From DASWHR01 sp036398095 (GTDB lineage: Bacteria > Actinomycetota > AC-67): a stretch of DNA of 20,923 nucleotides. Positions within the stretch are counted from its first letter, which is position 1. Each line of letters opens with the position of its first letter. Location: positions 1 to 20,923 of the forward strand of contig DASWHR010000016.1 of the NCBI GenBank assembly GCA_036398095.1. Direction: 5' to 3'. The translations under genes were made by a program, and so were the position numbers. The notes under the pieces were generated by a model that saw only the letters and a list, made by a program, of their open reading frames with translations, was not told the DNA's origin and made no database searches. This document shows, piece after piece, positions 1-6,996 of this stretch.

Positions 1-164
1 CGGCCGTCCTCGATCAGGATTACGTTCGCGGAGCGGTCGCCTTCCAGCAGCATCGTGGTCCCGGCCGGATAGCGTCGCGACCGGCCGGCGTCGCGGAGCG
101 CCCCGAGGTCTGCGGGAGAAAGGACGCCGGCGAACCCGCCCACAACGCCCGCTTCGGCCCCCAT
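1..164 (-). CDS. Crp/Fnr-type cyclic-nucleotide-binding protein, N-terminal fragment (cut by window edge)
   Basis: Reading leftward from an ATG at 164-162, 54 codons stay open to the edge of the window. The peptide has the opening of a Crp-type effector domain: FAGVLSPADLGALRDAG, then RRYPAGTTMLLEGDRSANVILIEDG, which matches the first helix and first beta strands of the cNMP-binding beta-roll (the xxFxxGxxIxxEGDxxxxxYxIxxG pattern). The start lies 12 bases after the stop of the RAM-domain gene, with a purine-rich GGGGCGGGA before it, so the two are probably co-transcribed. Whether a DNA-binding helix-turn-helix follows, as in Crp regulators, or the domain belongs to another protein, cannot be seen here. 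Confidence 0.7.
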   Translation of the reverse strand, partial: MGAEAGVVGGFAGVLSPADLGALRDAGRSRRYPAGTTMLLEGDRSANVILIEDG

Positions 165-176
165 GAATCCCGCCCC

Positions 177-464
177 TCAGTCCGCGTCGGCGAAGCCGAT
201 TGAAAACAGCGAGTCCAAGTCGTGGCGCGAATACGCGCGGAACGCGATCAGGGTCTGCGTGGCCGTGATCGACGGGATGCGGGCGATCTCGGCGGTCACG
301 ACATCCGCGAGCTGTTCGTGCTCGGCGACGCGAACCAGCGCAACCAGGTCGTATTCGCCGGAGACCGAGTAGACCTCTGAGACGTGTTCGAGGTCGGCCA
401 GCGCCTGCGCGGTCTCGGGCACCTTGTGCACGTCGCTGTTGATCAGAACGATCGCGGTCACCAT
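177..464 (-). CDS. Stand-alone Lrp/AsnC ligand-binding (RAM) domain protein
   Basis: This 95-residue protein consists of only the C-terminal alpha-beta sandwich of Lrp/AsnC regulators (AsnC_trans_reg/RAM). Diagnostic stretches are VTAIVLINSD, the central SVSGEYDLVALVRV (residues about 33-46, the G-x-Y-D-L motif of the family) and the final strand ITATQTLIAFRAY. There is no N-terminal helix-turn-helix, so it should not bind DNA alone. Stand-alone RAM proteins oligomerise and bind amino acids or other small molecules, and may pair with full-length Lrp proteins. A TAGACT -10-like box ends 10 bases before the ATG, suggesting a very short leader. The Crp-like gene follows on the same strand. Such genes often lie near the exonuclease/UvrC-like gene in actinobacterial chromosomes, and that gene is about 3 kb away here. 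Confidence 0.85.
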   Translation of the reverse strand: MVTAIVLINSDVHKVPETAQALADLEHVSEVYSVSGEYDLVALVRVAEHEQLADVVTAEIARIPSITATQTLIAFRAYSRHDLDSLFSIGFADAD

Positions 465-474
465 GGCGGCGCTG

Positions 475-480
475 AGTCTA
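475..480 (-). promoter_or_regulatory. Putative -10 box (TAGACT) of the RAM-domain gene
   Basis: On the minus strand TAGACT stands 10 bases upstream of the ATG at 464. No convincing -35 hexamer is visible 16-19 bases further up, and no Shine-Dalgarno site fits in the gap. If used, the transcript would be leaderless or nearly so. Confidence 0.35.
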
Positions 481-591
481 CCCCGCCGGACGGGGGGCGG
501 GTGGACGGGAGTTTCCGGCTCGCCCCGGGAGGATTGTCCCCACCCGGCGCAGAAGTGGCTCGACGTCCAATCGATCCAGGGGAGGTTGATC

Positions 592-2973
592 GTGAAGAAG
601 CGTCATGCGCGACCTATCGCCGCCGCCATCGCGCTCGTCGCGCTGGCCGCCGGCATGCCTTCGACCACCGCGGTCGCGGCCGGCTACGAGGCCGAGATCC
701 GGCGCACCCAGTTCGGGATTCCCCACATCAAGGCCGAAGGATGGGGAAATCTGGGCTTCGGCGTCGGCTACGCCTTCGCGCAGGACAACATCTGCGTGAT
801 GGCCGACACCTTCGTCACGGTCAACGCGGAGCGGGCCAAGTATTTCGGTCCGGACGGAACCTATCGCTCGGAGGCCAACGGCGTGGTGCCGCGAAACATC
901 GACAGCGACTACTACTACCAGTGGATCAACGAGTCGGGTGTGATCGAAGGGCTCGTCGACGGCACCTGGCCGAACGTCGAGCCGCTCTCGCAGCCCGTCG
1001 TGCAGCTCAGCGAAGGATGGGCCGCCGGCTACAACGCGCAGCTTGCCGCCATCGGCGGCGCGGCCGGCGTGAGCGATCCGGCGTGCTCGGGCGCCGCATG
1101 GGTCCGCCCGATCACGGTCCGCGACGTCTACCGCCGCTACTACCAGCTCATCATGTTCGCCTCGAAGGGCGCGTTGCTGAACTACATCGTCGGCGCGCAG
1201 CCGCCGCTGCCCGGCGCGCCCACTCCGCAGGCCTCAACGGCCGACGTCGACAAGCTCCCGCGGGGCGAGAACCTCGGGATCGGATCGAACGCGTGGGCGC
1301 TCGGTGAGGCCGCGACCGACACCGGCCGCGGGATGCTGCTGGGCAACCCGCATTTCCCGTGGCGCGGTCCGGAACGGTTCTACGAGTTCCATCTCACCTG
1401 GCCGGGCAAGGTCAACGTGATGGGCGGCGCGTTGTTCGGCAGCCCGCTGGTGCACATCGGCGTGACCGATCATGTCGCCTGGAGCCATACCGTGTCGGTC
1501 CCGTATCGATTCACGCCCTACGAGCTGAAGCTGGTGCCGGGCGACCCGACCGCCTACGTCTGGGACGGCGAAATCAAGCGAATGAAGACCACGACCGTCA
1601 CGGTCGACGTCAAGCAGCCCGACGGCTCGATCGCGCCGTCATCGCACACGTTCTACGAGGCGCATTTCGGTCCGGTGATCAACTTCGAAGGCGCACTGAT
1701 GCCGTGGACGCCGGCCGTGGCCTACGCGCTCAAGGACGCGAACGAAGACAACTTCCGCGCGCTCGAGCATTTCCTCGAGGTCAACCAGGCCGAGACGGCG
1801 GGCGAGGTCTACAACACGCTTGCCGAGCACGTCGGCATTCCGTGGGTGAACACGATCGTCGCCGACGATCGCGGCGCGGCCTTCTACGCCGACATGTCGG
1901 TGGTGCCGCACCACACCGACGAGCAGCTGACGCGGTGCGCGACCGTCGTCGGCGAGGCGTTGAAGGCGCTCGCGCGGTTGCCGGTGCTCGACGGACGTCC
2001 CGACTGCATGCCGGGGACCGACGCGGACGCGCCGGTGCCGGGGATCCTGGGTGCGGGCAAGCTGCCGAGCCTGTTCCGGCGGGACTACGTCGCGAACTCC
2101 AACAACAGTCACTGGCTGCCGAACGAGCTTCAGCCGCTGGAGGGATATCCGTACGTGACCGGCGCCGAGCGTTCGGCGCTCACGCCGCGCGCGCGGCTGG
2201 GCCTGACCATGATTCGCGAAGAGCTGGCCAACGGCGGGACGTTCACCTTGGAGGAGGTGCAGCAGGCGGTCTTCAACAACCGGCAGTATCTCGGCGAGAT
2301 TCTCGGCGACGACCTGATCGACGCGTGTCGCCAGACGCCGCAGGTTCCGATCCAGGAAGGCAACGGCGTCGTCGTAGTGGACCTGACCGAGGCGTGCGAC
2401 GTTCTGGACGCATGGGATCGCAAGGCGAATCTGGACTCGGAAGGCACGGCGATCTTCCGCGAGTTCGTCAACGCGGCGTACGCGGCGAACACGTTCTGGC
2501 TGGACCGATTCGACGCCAGCCGGCCGGTGGACACGCCCTGGAAGCTGAACGCGCTTTCGCCCGAGGTTCGCCAAGGGCTGGCGCGCGCGGTGCGCAAGCT
2601 TCAGAATGCCGGGGTCGCGTTGGACGCGAAGCTGGGCGATATCCAGCGGGCGAAGCGCGGACCGCTGTCGATTCCGATCCACGGTGGATCCGAGCACGGC
2701 ATGTTCAACTACATCCTGAGTCCGTTCAACGCGGCCGAGGGCGGCTACACGGATACGACCTACGGGTCGAGCTTCGTGATCACGGCCACCTGGGATGCCA
2801 TCGGCAAGCCGCGCGCCGAGGCGATCCTGACCTACTCGCTGTCCACCGACCCGACGTCGCCGCATTTCGCGGACCAGACGGTGGCGTACTCCAGCAAGCA
2901 GTGGGTGCCGCTCCACATGGACGAGGCAGCCATCGCCGCCAACCTCGTCTCGACGGTCACCGTAACCGGATAG
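592..2973 (+). CDS. Secreted penicillin/acyl-homoserine-lactone acylase family protein (Ntn hydrolase)
   Basis: The family makes a precursor that self-cleaves into alpha and beta chains and hydrolyses amide bonds of acylated substrates (beta-lactams, echinocandins, acyl-homoserine lactones). A GTG start at 592 is chosen because GGAGG (581-585) precedes it by 6 bases and the residues behind it form a signal peptide (KKR, a hydrophobic stretch, then TAVAA at about 26-30). Frames upstream look non-coding. The protein is 793 residues, close to aculeacin A acylase and PvdQ. The nucleophile is Ser232 in LGIGSNAWALG. Counting it as beta-1, His254 is beta-23 and Val301 is beta-70, exactly the PvdQ catalytic positions. 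The Asn cluster NSNNSHW (502-508) supplies the oxyanion-hole Asn. Other family blocks are GNPHFPW, IHGGSEHG and SPHFADQT. It is monocistronic, divergent from the RAM gene and followed by a hairpin. The substrate cannot be told from sequence. Confidence 0.93.
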   Translation: MKKRHARPIAAAIALVALAAGMPSTTAVAAGYEAEIRRTQFGIPHIKAEGWGNLGFGVGYAFAQDNICVMADTFVTVNAERAKYFGPDGTYRSEANGVVPRNIDSDYYYQWINESGVIEGLVDGTWPNVEPLSQPVVQLSEGWAAGYNAQLAAIGGAAGVSDPACSGAAWVRPITVRDVYRRYYQLIMFASKGALLNYIVGAQPPLPGAPTPQASTADVDKLPRGENLGIGSNAWALGEAATDTGRGMLLGNPHFPWRGPERFYEFHLTWPGKVNVMGGALFGSPLVHIGVTDHVAWSHTVSVPYRFTPYELKLVPGDPTAYVWDGEIKRMKTTTVTVDVKQPDGSIAPSSHTFYEAHFGPVINFEGALMPWTPAVAYALKDANEDNFRALEHFLEVNQAETAGEVYNTLAEHVGIPWVNTIVADDRGAAFYADMSVVPHHTDEQLTRCATVVGEALKALARLPVLDGRPDCMPGTDADAPVPGILGAGKLPSLFRRDYVANSNNSHWLPNELQPLEGYPYVTGAERSALTPRARLGLTMIREELANGGTFTLEEVQQAVFNNRQYLGEILGDDLIDACRQTPQVPIQEGNGVVVVDLTEACDVLDAWDRKANLDSEGTAIFREFVNAAYAANTFWLDRFDASRPVDTPWKLNALSPEVRQGLARAVRKLQNAGVALDAKLGDIQRAKRGPLSIPIHGGSEHGMFNYILSPFNAAEGGYTDTTYGSSFVITATWDAIGKPRAEAILTYSLSTDPTSPHFADQTVAYSSKQWVPLHMDEAAIAANLVSTVTVTG

Positions 2974-2986
2974 CGAAGCAGAGATC

Positions 2987-3020
2987 GAAGGGCTCCGGCG
3001 ATCGACCGCCGGAGCCCTTC
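2987..3020. terminator. Strong hairpin between convergent genes, likely bidirectional terminator
   Basis: Arms GAAGGGCTCCGGCG (2987-3000) and CGCCGGAGCCCTTC (3007-3020) form a perfect 14-bp stem around a 6-base loop, 13 bases after the acylase stop and 35 bases from the stop of the convergent PIN toxin. The T-tract is weak on either side (TTCCCTCT on plus), common in high-GC genomes. Confidence 0.8.
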
Positions 3021-3055
3021 CCTCTGCCGTACCTGTGCGACTCGCCCCGGCATTC

Positions 3056-3460
3056 TTATCGGATATCGGCGATCGTCACGCCGGTCGCGTGGGAGGCCAG
3101 GCGCTTGAGGTCTTTCGGATCCACGGTTGCGATCATTGCGCCGCCGGCGAGGTCGGCGACGGCAACCGTGAACGCGTCCACGGCCATCGCGGAGCCGGCT
3201 CCGATTCGTCCGAGCAATTGGCCGGCACGGACGCCGACGCGGGAATCCACGGGATGGACCTCGATGCGCTCGCGACGAAGCCCGGCGAAGACCGCGGCGT
3301 CGGCGGCGCGACCGCGGACGACCTCCGCGAGGATCGACGCGACGGTGGCGATGGGCAGATCGCGCGCTCGCATCTGGTGGACGAGCGCGCGGACGCGGTC
3401 GCGACGCTTGGCCGGACCATGGGCGACGGCCGAGATCGCTTCGCTGTCGAGCAGCAGCAT
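3056..3460 (-). CDS. PIN-domain toxin, VapC-like ribonuclease
   Basis: This 134-residue PIN domain is probably an Mg-dependent endoribonuclease cleaving tRNA or other RNA when free of its antitoxin. The four acidic positions of the PIN active site can be placed: Asp5 (MLLLDSEAIS), Glu46 (ILAEVVRG), Asp95 (AVDAFTVAVADLAGG) and Asp114 (IATVDPKDLKRLA). The start at 3460 is chosen because its ATG shares the A of the antitoxin's TGA stop (TGATG), the translational coupling usual for toxin-antitoxin pairs. An ATG 14 codons upstream would overlap the antitoxin needlessly. The pair faces the acylase terminator. RNA target and activity are unproven. Confidence 0.85.
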   Translation of the reverse strand: MLLLDSEAISAVAHGPAKRRDRVRALVHQMRARDLPIATVASILAEVVRGRAADAAVFAGLRRERIEVHPVDSRVGVRAGQLLGRIGAGSAMAVDAFTVAVADLAGGAMIATVDPKDLKRLASHATGVTIADIR

Positions 3461-3729
3461 CAGCCTGCGCGCCGGCCACGCTTGCGACGTCCGGCTTCCC
3501 ACTCGTCAACGAGCGTCGCGGCCCATTCGAGGGTCTCCGCGGGAACCGGACCGTGGTCGCGCTCCATCTCGGCCAGCCACTCGTCGACGGCCATCAGGTG
3601 CTTGAGGCGGTCGAGATATGCGCTCACCGCGCTATCGACCGCCGCGGAAAGGCTGCGGGCCCCGACGAGCCGGCGAAGCTGTTCAAGGTGGGCGCCGTCC
3701 AGCGTGAGCGTGACTTTCTCTTTCGGCAT
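3460..3729 (-). CDS. VapB-like antitoxin (ribbon-helix-helix type)
   Basis: The 89-residue protein begins with one amphipathic strand and two helices typical of ribbon-helix-helix antitoxins (KVTLTLDGAHLEQLRRLVG, then SLSAAVDSAVSAYLDRL). An acidic, aromatic C-terminal part follows (VDEWLAEMERDHGPVPAETLEWA, about residues 48-70), which in VapB proteins wraps the toxin. It should neutralise the downstream PIN toxin and repress the operon. No Shine-Dalgarno sequence precedes the ATG. A TACCAT hexamer ends 6 bases before it, so the mRNA is probably leaderless. The inverted repeat in the 32-base upstream gap is the likely operator. Confidence 0.82.
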   Translation of the reverse strand: MPKEKVTLTLDGAHLEQLRRLVGARSLSAAVDSAVSAYLDRLKHLMAVDEWLAEMERDHGPVPAETLEWAATLVDEWEAGRRKRGRRAG

Positions 3730-3730
3730 A

Positions 3731-3756
3731 GTCGTATGGTAGTACGTTTATACGAC
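3731..3756. promoter_or_regulatory. Inverted repeat, probable autoregulatory operator of the toxin-antitoxin pair
   Basis: GTCGTAT (3731-3737) and ATACGAC (3750-3756) are exact inverted copies separated by 12 bases. They lie in the only gap before the antitoxin, immediately upstream of its ATG at 3729, and enclose the TACCAT -10-like hexamer (3735-3740 on minus). Such placement fits repression by a VapB-type dimer. It also overlaps any leaderless start site. Confidence 0.6.
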
Positions 3757-3761
3757 ATTGA

Positions 3762-5366
3762 TCAAGCGCCGGTCGCGCGGCGGGCTTTGGTGAGGCGGCG
3801 TTGCCAGGCGGCGATGGCGTGGCCGCCGCGGAGGGGCAGTGCGAGCGTTCCGCCGGCGGAGAGCAACCGGACGCCGCGGCGGCGGGTGAGCCAGGACCAC
3901 AGCAGGCGGGGCTCGTCGGCATGGCCGTCGGCGTCCACCGGAAGCGCGCGGCCGCCCACCGATTCCAGCGTCCCGTCGGCGATCACGACGGTCACGCCGC
4001 CCGAATCCAGCACCACGCGTCCTGCCCCGCGCAACGCGTCCACGGCTCGCCGGCGTGCCAGCGCATGCACGAGCGAGAACGCGCGGTCGCGCACTCCGGC
4101 GGCTTCCTCATAGCGGGTCTCGCGCGAGAGCCGGTCGAGTCGTTCGTCGATGGCGAGCAGCGCCACCGTTGGGTCGCCCTCCAACGCGGTCCGCACGGGC
4201 GTGAGCGTGGCGGCGTACGCATCCGGGTCGACGCGGCCGTCGCACGGCGCCAGGCACCGGCCGATTTGGGCGAGCGCGCACGGATCGAAGCGGGTTTTCG
4301 CGCCGATCCGATCGTTGCAGCGGCGCACCGGTGCCGATTCTTCCAGCGCTTCGCGCAGCGCGGTCGCGGCGGCCGACGACAGCGGCCCGATCGAGCCTTC
4401 GCCGGCCGTGCGCGCGACCGCGATGCGCGGGAACCGTTCGGCCGTCAGACGCACCCACGCCGAACCCGCGTTGCCGCGGCCGGCGCGGTTGTACGGCGGA
4501 CGATGCTTGCGGATCAGCCGCGCCTCCAGGACCGCCGCTTCTATCTCCAATGCGGTTTCGTGATGCTCGATCCGGTCCATCTCGCGCAGCAACGCACCGA
4601 TGCGGCGGCGATCCTCGCTCGAAAAATACGAGCGTACGCGGGTGCGCAGATCGGTCGCTTTTCCGGCGTAGAGCAGCGCCCCGTCGGCGGCGCGGAACAG
4701 ATAGACGCCCGGCGCGTGGGGGAGCGGATCGGCCAGCATCCGCTTGCGCGCCTGCGGATGCCCGCCGGCCGTCTGGAACCAGAGCAGATCCTCCAGATGG
4801 TTCACGCCCCAGCGGCCGCCCAGTTCGAGCAGCGCGTGCAACACGTCGGTCGCCGCCCGCGCGTCGTCCAGCGCGCGGTGCGACGGCAGCCGGCCCCGCA
4901 GCGAGCGGGCGAGCGTTTCCAGACGAAGGTTTGGAACCTCGTCGCGCACCAAGCGTCGCGCGAGCCGCACCGTGCACACGACCGGGTTCTCCATCCGTCC
5001 GTAGCCGAGCCGCTCGGCTTCGAAGTTCAGAAAGCGCGTGTCGAAGGATGCATTGTGGGCGACGACGACCGCGTCGCCGCAGAACTCCAGGAACGCCGGC
5101 AGCGCCTCTTCGATGCGCGGCGCGCCGATCACCATCGCACTGGTGATCCCGGTCAAGACCGTAATCATCGGAGGGATGTCGCAGCCGGGATCGACCAGCG
5201 TCTGGAATTCGCCGAGCACCTCGCCGCCGCGAACCTTGACCGCGCCGATCTCGGTGATGGCGCTGCTGCCCGGCGCGCCCCCGGTCGTTTCCAGGTCCAC
5301 GATGCAAAAGGTCGTCTCGACCAGGGCCGAGCCCAGATCGTCGAAGGATCGTTGGAGGGTCTTCAT
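3762..5366 (-). CDS. DEDDh exonuclease fused to UvrC-like GIY-YIG nuclease
   Basis: This 534-residue protein is of the actinobacterial DEDD-exonuclease/UvrC-like (Cho-type) class. The exonuclease half resembles DNA polymerase III epsilon: Asp24/Glu26 in FCIVDLETTG, Asp109 in AHNASFD, and His163 with Asp168 in HRALDDA. The GIY-YIG half starts near residue 219 (GVYLF, then LLYAGKATDLRTRVRSYF) with LEARLIRKHRPPYN at 280-293. Cys350, 363, 371 and 375 have nearly the spacing of the Fe-S cysteines reported in UvrC. RYEEAAGVRDRA (418-429) is a UVR-like motif. The UvrC C-terminal RNase H-like and HhH regions are absent. A role in DNA repair or damage processing is likely. The start at 5366 is chosen over an ATG at 5402 because GGAG precedes it and the predicted transcript begins near 5392. 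An SOS box lies in the promoter. Confidence 0.92.
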   Translation of the reverse strand: MKTLQRSFDDLGSALVETTFCIVDLETTGGAPGSSAITEIGAVKVRGGEVLGEFQTLVDPGCDIPPMITVLTGITSAMVIGAPRIEEALPAFLEFCGDAVVVAHNASFDTRFLNFEAERLGYGRMENPVVCTVRLARRLVRDEVPNLRLETLARSLRGRLPSHRALDDARAATDVLHALLELGGRWGVNHLEDLLWFQTAGGHPQARKRMLADPLPHAPGVYLFRAADGALLYAGKATDLRTRVRSYFSSEDRRRIGALLREMDRIEHHETALEIEAAVLEARLIRKHRPPYNRAGRGNAGSAWVRLTAERFPRIAVARTAGEGSIGPLSSAAATALREALEESAPVRRCNDRIGAKTRFDPCALAQIGRCLAPCDGRVDPDAYAATLTPVRTALEGDPTVALLAIDERLDRLSRETRYEEAAGVRDRAFSLVHALARRRAVDALRGAGRVVLDSGGVTVVIADGTLESVGGRALPVDADGHADEPRLLWSWLTRRRGVRLLSAGGTLALPLRGGHAIAAWQRRLTKARRATGA

Positions 5367-5398
5367 CGCACCGGCTCCGACCATACGGGAGCGGGCCG

Positions 5399-5427
5399 AC
5401 AATAACCGAACGTCTGTTCGACCTCAA
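5399..5427 (-). promoter_or_regulatory. Sigma-70-type promoter of the exonuclease/UvrC-like gene
   Basis: Minus strand TTGAGG (5427-5422), a 17-base spacer, then TATTGT (5404-5399). Transcription would begin near 5392, leaving a leader of about 25 bases with GGAG before the ATG at 5366. The spacer is almost entirely filled by a LexA-type palindrome. Confidence 0.65.
5406..5421. promoter_or_regulatory. Putative LexA (SOS) box
   Basis: CCGAACGTCTGTTCGA on plus, TCGAACAGACGTTCGG on minus. It matches the mycobacterial/Bacillus LexA pattern TCGAAC-N4-GTTCGA at all but the last base, with perfect CGAAC/GTTCG arms. It sits between the -35 and -10 of the exonuclease gene and about 15 bases upstream of the -10 of the divergent zinc-ribbon gene, so LexA bound here would block the first and could affect the second. 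Confidence 0.7.
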
Positions 5428-5436
5428 GGATCCCGG

Positions 5437-5442
5437 TATACT
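5437..5442 (+). promoter_or_regulatory. -10 box (TATACT) of the zinc-ribbon/CoA-transferase operon
   Basis: TATACT ends 9 bases before the GTG at 5452, leaving no room for a Shine-Dalgarno site, so the message should start within a few bases of the GTG. No clear -35 hexamer is visible; the SOS box occupies the area just upstream. Confidence 0.5.
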
Positions 5443-5451
5443 GCCGCCGCC

Positions 5452-5682
5452 GTGACCGACGACGACCTCCGCTATCGCTGCAACGCGTGCGGGAACCTGA
5501 CCCGCTTCGACGTGACCTCGCGGCGGCGCACGCGCGCCTTCCACCACTACACGCTCGGCGGCGACCTGGCGATCGAAGAGGAAGAGATCCTCGAACGCGA
5601 GATCGAAAAGGTCACCTGCCGCTGGTGCGGCGCGTCGGATCAAATCGAGTCGATCCCGCCCGCGGAGGGCGCTGTCCGATGA
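5452..5682 (+). CDS. Small zinc-ribbon protein of unknown function
   Basis: A 76-residue protein with two CxxC pairs, Cys10/Cys13 (YRCNACGNLTRFD) and Cys56/Cys59 (VTCRWCGAS), spaced as in a zinc ribbon. Between them are a basic RRRTRAFHH stretch and an acidic EEEEILEREIEK helix. The GTG start is set by the TATACT box 9 bases upstream and by where the conserved-looking sequence begins. Its stop overlaps the start of the CoA-transferase (ATGA), so the two are translationally coupled. I do not recognise a named family; a nucleic-acid or partner-binding role is only a guess. Confidence 0.75.
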   Translation: MTDDDLRYRCNACGNLTRFDVTSRRRTRAFHHYTLGGDLAIEEEEILEREIEKVTCRWCGASDQIESIPPAEGAVR

Positions 5683-6842
5683 CCCGTCCGCTCGAAGGTG
5701 TTCGCGTCCTGGACCTGACCCGGTTGTTGCCCGGCGGGTTCGCGACCCTGATCATGGCCGACCTCGGCGCCGACGTGCTCAAGATCGAAGAGCCGGGCAA
5801 AGGCGACTACGTGCGCTGGACGCCGCCGTTCGACCGCGACGTCTCGGCCGGCCATCTGGCGCTGAACCGATCGAAGCGGTCGATGACGCTCAACCTCAAG
5901 CACGAGCGCGGCCGTGAGATCCTGCTGCGCCTGGTCCGCGACGCCGACGTGCTGATCGAATCCTTCCGCCCCGGCGTGATGGAGCGGCTCGGCGTGGGCT
6001 ACGAGGCGCTGCGCGCACAGAACCCGCGGCTGGTCTACTGCGCGATCACCGGCTACGGGCAGGACGGTCCGTACCGCGCGAAGGCCGGCCACGATATCAA
6101 CTATCTCGGCTACGCCGGGGTGCTCGGCCTGACCGGCCCGGCCGGCGGCGACCCGGTGATTCCGGGCGTGCAGATCGGGGATTTGGGCGGCGGCGCGCTG
6201 ATGGCGCTCGGCGGCATGCTCGCCGCGCTCTACGATCGCGAGCGAAGCGGCGAGGGACGGTTCGTGGACATCTCGATGACCGACGGCGCGATGGCGTGGC
6301 TGTCGTTTCACGCGCAGGCGCATCTGTTCGAAGGCGGCGAGCCGCCGCGCCGCGGGGAGATGCGTCTGTCGGGCGGGATGGCCTGCTATCAGATCTACCG
6401 GTGCGGCGACGGAAAGCACGTCACCGTCGGCGCGCTCGAGCCGCAATTCTGGGCGACGCTCTGCACGGCGCTGGGCGTGCCGGAGCTGATTCCGAAGCAT
6501 CTCGGCGACGAGGACACGCAACGCGAGATGATCGAGATCCTGTCGTCGGTGTTCGCGTCGATGCCGCGCGACGAGTGGGTCGCCGCGCTCGCGGATCTGG
6601 ACGCGTGCGTCGGGCCGGTCAACAATCTGGACGAGGCGCTCGCCGATCCGCACCTTCGGTCGCGCGCGATGATCGTCGCGATCGGGGACCGGACCGTGCT
6701 GGGCAATCCGGTGCGCCTGTCGGGGTCCGAGAGCCGGTACCGCGACGCGCCCGGGTTCGGCGACGCGACCGAGGCGGTGCTGTCGGCCGCCGGATACGCG
6801 GGCGAGGAAATCGCGGCTCTGCGCGACTCCGGCGCGATCTGA
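5679..6842 (+). CDS. CaiB/BaiF (class III) CoA-transferase family protein, alpha-methylacyl-CoA racemase-like
   Basis: The 387-residue protein has the full class III CoA-transferase fold: LEGVRVLDLTRLLPGGFAT with LGADVLKIEEPGKGD at the N-terminus, LNLKHERG, DVLIESFRPGVMERLG, and GEGRFVDISMTDG. It resembles alpha-methylacyl-CoA racemase rather than formyl-CoA transferase. AITGYGQDGPYRAKAGHDINYLG carries His138, IGDLGGG carries Asp168 and VGALEPQFW carries Glu254, equivalent to the His/Asp/Glu set of the M. tuberculosis racemase. A role in epimerising 2-methyl-branched acyl-CoAs for beta-oxidation, or in CoA transfer, is therefore likely; substrate unknown. GGAGGG (5664-5669) lies 9 bases before the ATG. 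The start overlaps the zinc-ribbon stop by 4 bases. Confidence 0.9.
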   Translation: MTRPLEGVRVLDLTRLLPGGFATLIMADLGADVLKIEEPGKGDYVRWTPPFDRDVSAGHLALNRSKRSMTLNLKHERGREILLRLVRDADVLIESFRPGVMERLGVGYEALRAQNPRLVYCAITGYGQDGPYRAKAGHDINYLGYAGVLGLTGPAGGDPVIPGVQIGDLGGGALMALGGMLAALYDRERSGEGRFVDISMTDGAMAWLSFHAQAHLFEGGEPPRRGEMRLSGGMACYQIYRCGDGKHVTVGALEPQFWATLCTALGVPELIPKHLGDEDTQREMIEILSSVFASMPRDEWVAALADLDACVGPVNNLDEALADPHLRSRAMIVAIGDRTVLGNPVRLSGSESRYRDAPGFGDATEAVLSAAGYAGEEIAALRDSGAI

Positions 6843-6852
6843 CGGCACCCTC

Positions 6853-6996
6853 CTAGATGATCTCTTCGAACTCGTCGGCACTGCAATTGGGGCAGGCGGG
6901 CGCCGGGTGGCGTCCCTCGACCTCGAACTCGTTGCCGCACGCGACGCATCGAATCTGCTTGGTGTCGTGGATGACATCTCCGGCGTGGACGGTCAT
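6853..6996 (-). CDS. Small zinc-ribbon protein (47 residues)
   Basis: A very small protein with Cys17/Cys20 (IRCVACGNEFEVEG) and Cys35/Cys38 (PACPNCSADEFEEI), a textbook single zinc ribbon similar in style to FmdB- or rubredoxin-like regulatory ribbons. The start at 6996 is chosen because GAAGGAGGA ends 3 bases upstream; an ATG 23 codons earlier has no such site and gives a Pro/Ser-rich extension. It converges on the CoA-transferase with a 10-base gap and diverges from the 83-residue CxxC protein. Function unknown. Confidence 0.75.
   Translation of the reverse strand: MTVHAGDVIHDTKQIRCVACGNEFEVEGRHPAPACPNCSADEFEEII

Noticed and set aside
424..591. Upstream in-frame extension of the acylase to an ATG at 424
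   Set aside because: It overlaps the RAM gene start on the other strand, encodes no recognisable sequence, and the GTG at 592 has a good ribosome site directly followed by a signal peptide.
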